The notes under the pieces were generated by a model. The model had not been told where the DNA came from. It made no database searches and was given only the letters and a program-made list of their open reading frames with translations. Shown in pieces: positions 62,338 through 64,000 of a stretch of DNA of 64,000 nucleotides. How positions within the stretch are numbered: the first letter of the stretch is position 1; each line of letters opens with the position of its first letter. The position numbers and the translations under genes were made by a program. The stretch spans positions 20,521,956 through 20,585,955 of the forward strand of contig NC_051095.1 in assembly GCF_901709675.1 (NCBI RefSeq), written 5' to 3'. This DNA is from Syngnathus acus (Eukaryota; Chordata; Actinopteri; Syngnathiformes; Syngnathidae).

Positions 62338-62668
62338 GTTAACAACATCATTGGCATATTGAACTCTCTCCCCCCCTTCTGCGTAGCGTCCTGTACTTTT
62401 GCGCTCTATTCTGACTGTCTGCTGTATGCACACTTGCTCCATTTTTGCTCCTCTTATTTATTATGTTATTTGTTTATTTATTATTTATTCATCACTCGTA
62501 TTTATTCATTTTGTGCCTTCTTGTTTTTACTTTTTGTGTTGTTTACTTGTATGTATATTGTGTCCTATGTCTTGTCACCGTGGGAAAGTGGGAACATCAT
62601 TTCGATCTCTTTGTGTGTCTTGACGTGAAGAAATTGACAATAAAGCAGACTTTGACTTTTTGACTTTG
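62338..62668 (+). mobile_element. 5'-truncated LINE tail inserted only in copy 2
   Basis: The block sits between CAGTAGTGG and ATCTTTCAC, which are adjacent in copy 1 (near 54511). It ends GACAATAAAGCAGACTTTGA followed by CTTTTTGACTTTGA. The 3' repeat TTTGACTTT is the mirror of the fragment at 57589-57695. It inserted after the duplication, or was lost from copy 1, which is less likely. Confidence 0.8.
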
Positions 62669-62810
62669 ATCTTTCACTTCTTTCTTCCCCTGTGGAGATT
62701 ATTGTATTTTATGTTATTATTATTTTAACCTATAAACCATTATGTAGTTTACAACTTATTGACGTTAGATATATAACTACAGAAGACAGGACCGATCAAT
62801 TTTGGTCTTG

Positions 62811-63560
<750 letters not shown>

Positions 63561-63602
63561 GTATCCTCAATAGAAAATCAACTGGAGTGGACTTGGAACT
63601 GA

Positions 63603-64000
63603 ATGGAGGTAACAACACAAAACACAAACATAATGCTCAGGGACACTACTCAACCTACATCAAGCAACAATGGACAGGTAACACAGTGGATACGAGAACA
63701 TGAACAACTCCAACTAACGTTTGATTACAGTGAAAGCAGCACTCTGGACATAGATCAGGACATCGACCCAGACAATAATTTCTTCTCCACCACAAACAAC
63801 ACATGTTATTATTACAGCAATGATCAGTACAATACGGACATCTTAACAAAAGATAAGCTATCTATTATCCATTTCAATAGCCGGAGTCTATATAAAAATG
63901 TTAGTAGCATTCGGGATTACTTAAACACATTCAAACAACCATTTAATATAATAACTATTTCTGAGACCTGGATTACGACTGAGAAGGGAATGCACTTTGA
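63603..64000 (+). CDS. Non-LTR retrotransposon ORF2, N-terminal part (runs off window)
   Basis: An uninterrupted frame starts at the ATG at 63603, 42 bp after ORF1, and is still open at the window edge (132 codons). KLSIIHFNSRSLYKNVSSIR and NIITISETWITTEKG are the first two motifs of the apurinic-type endonuclease domain (N in HFNSRSL, catalytic E in ISETW). Reverse transcriptase should follow beyond the window. The intact frame suggests a young copy. Confidence 0.82.
   Translation, partial: MEVTTQNTNIMLRDTTQPTSSNNGQVTQWIREHEQLQLTFDYSESSTLDIDQDIDPDNNFFSTTNNTCYYYSNDQYNTDILTKDKLSIIHFNSRSLYKNVSSIRDYLNTFKQPFNIITISETWITTEKGMHF

Noticed and set aside
54294-62628. Paired plus-strand frames beginning MSKVKLALPHLHG at 54294 and 62122
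   Set aside because: They are shared only because the region is duplicated, and they diverge once the copy-2 LINE insertion begins; no domain or codon-level constraint is visible.

Overview
This is nuclear DNA from a vertebrate, almost certainly a teleost fish. It holds intron-rich genes with canonical GT-AG junctions, teleost-style immunoglobulin light-chain V-J-C cassettes, fish-type SINE and LINE tails, many MITEs and long microsatellites. I cannot name the species from the sequence.

Layout. (1) 1-17,763, minus strand: a complete fmr1 gene (FMRP, translational regulator). I resolve 15 coding exons whose lengths and phases follow the mammalian gene, followed by a long 3' UTR. Its introns hold a 1.86-kb TIR element carrying a 251-bp tandem array, LINE relics and a dead Tc1-like transposon. 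(2) 17,764-21,017: intergenic DNA with simple repeats and a MITE. (3) 21,018-24,884, minus: complete rab33a (Golgi/vesicle Rab GTPase), four coding exons. (4) 24,885-28,698: intergenic DNA with a probable solo LTR. (5) 28,699-43,427, minus: complete mxra5 (adlican), 16 phase-consistent coding exons and about 2,389 aa (signal peptide, LRRs, 12 Ig domains). A possible 5' UTR exon and a 33-residue membrane-type small ORF lie upstream. (6) 48,875-54,672 and 57,871-62,812: two copies of a direct duplication. Each carries one minus-strand immunoglobulin light-chain cassette (leader, V, J, C) with intact recombination signals. (7) 55,480-56,777, plus strand: the 5' end of hdac3 (exon 1 and the start of exon 2), cut off abruptly by a gypsy-like fragment. 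(8) 62,955-64,000, plus: ORF1 and the start of ORF2 of an APE-type non-LTR retrotransposon running off the window.

The genes are functionally unrelated. The most informative part is 48-63 kb. There the duplicated light-chain cassettes act as each other's control: they date insertions (one cassette holds a 1.2-kb TA-flanked element whose empty site is preserved in the other), and they show that V-segment change is concentrated in the CDRs while J is unchanged and C differs by one residue. The truncated hdac3 head between them marks a rearrangement breakpoint or an assembly join.
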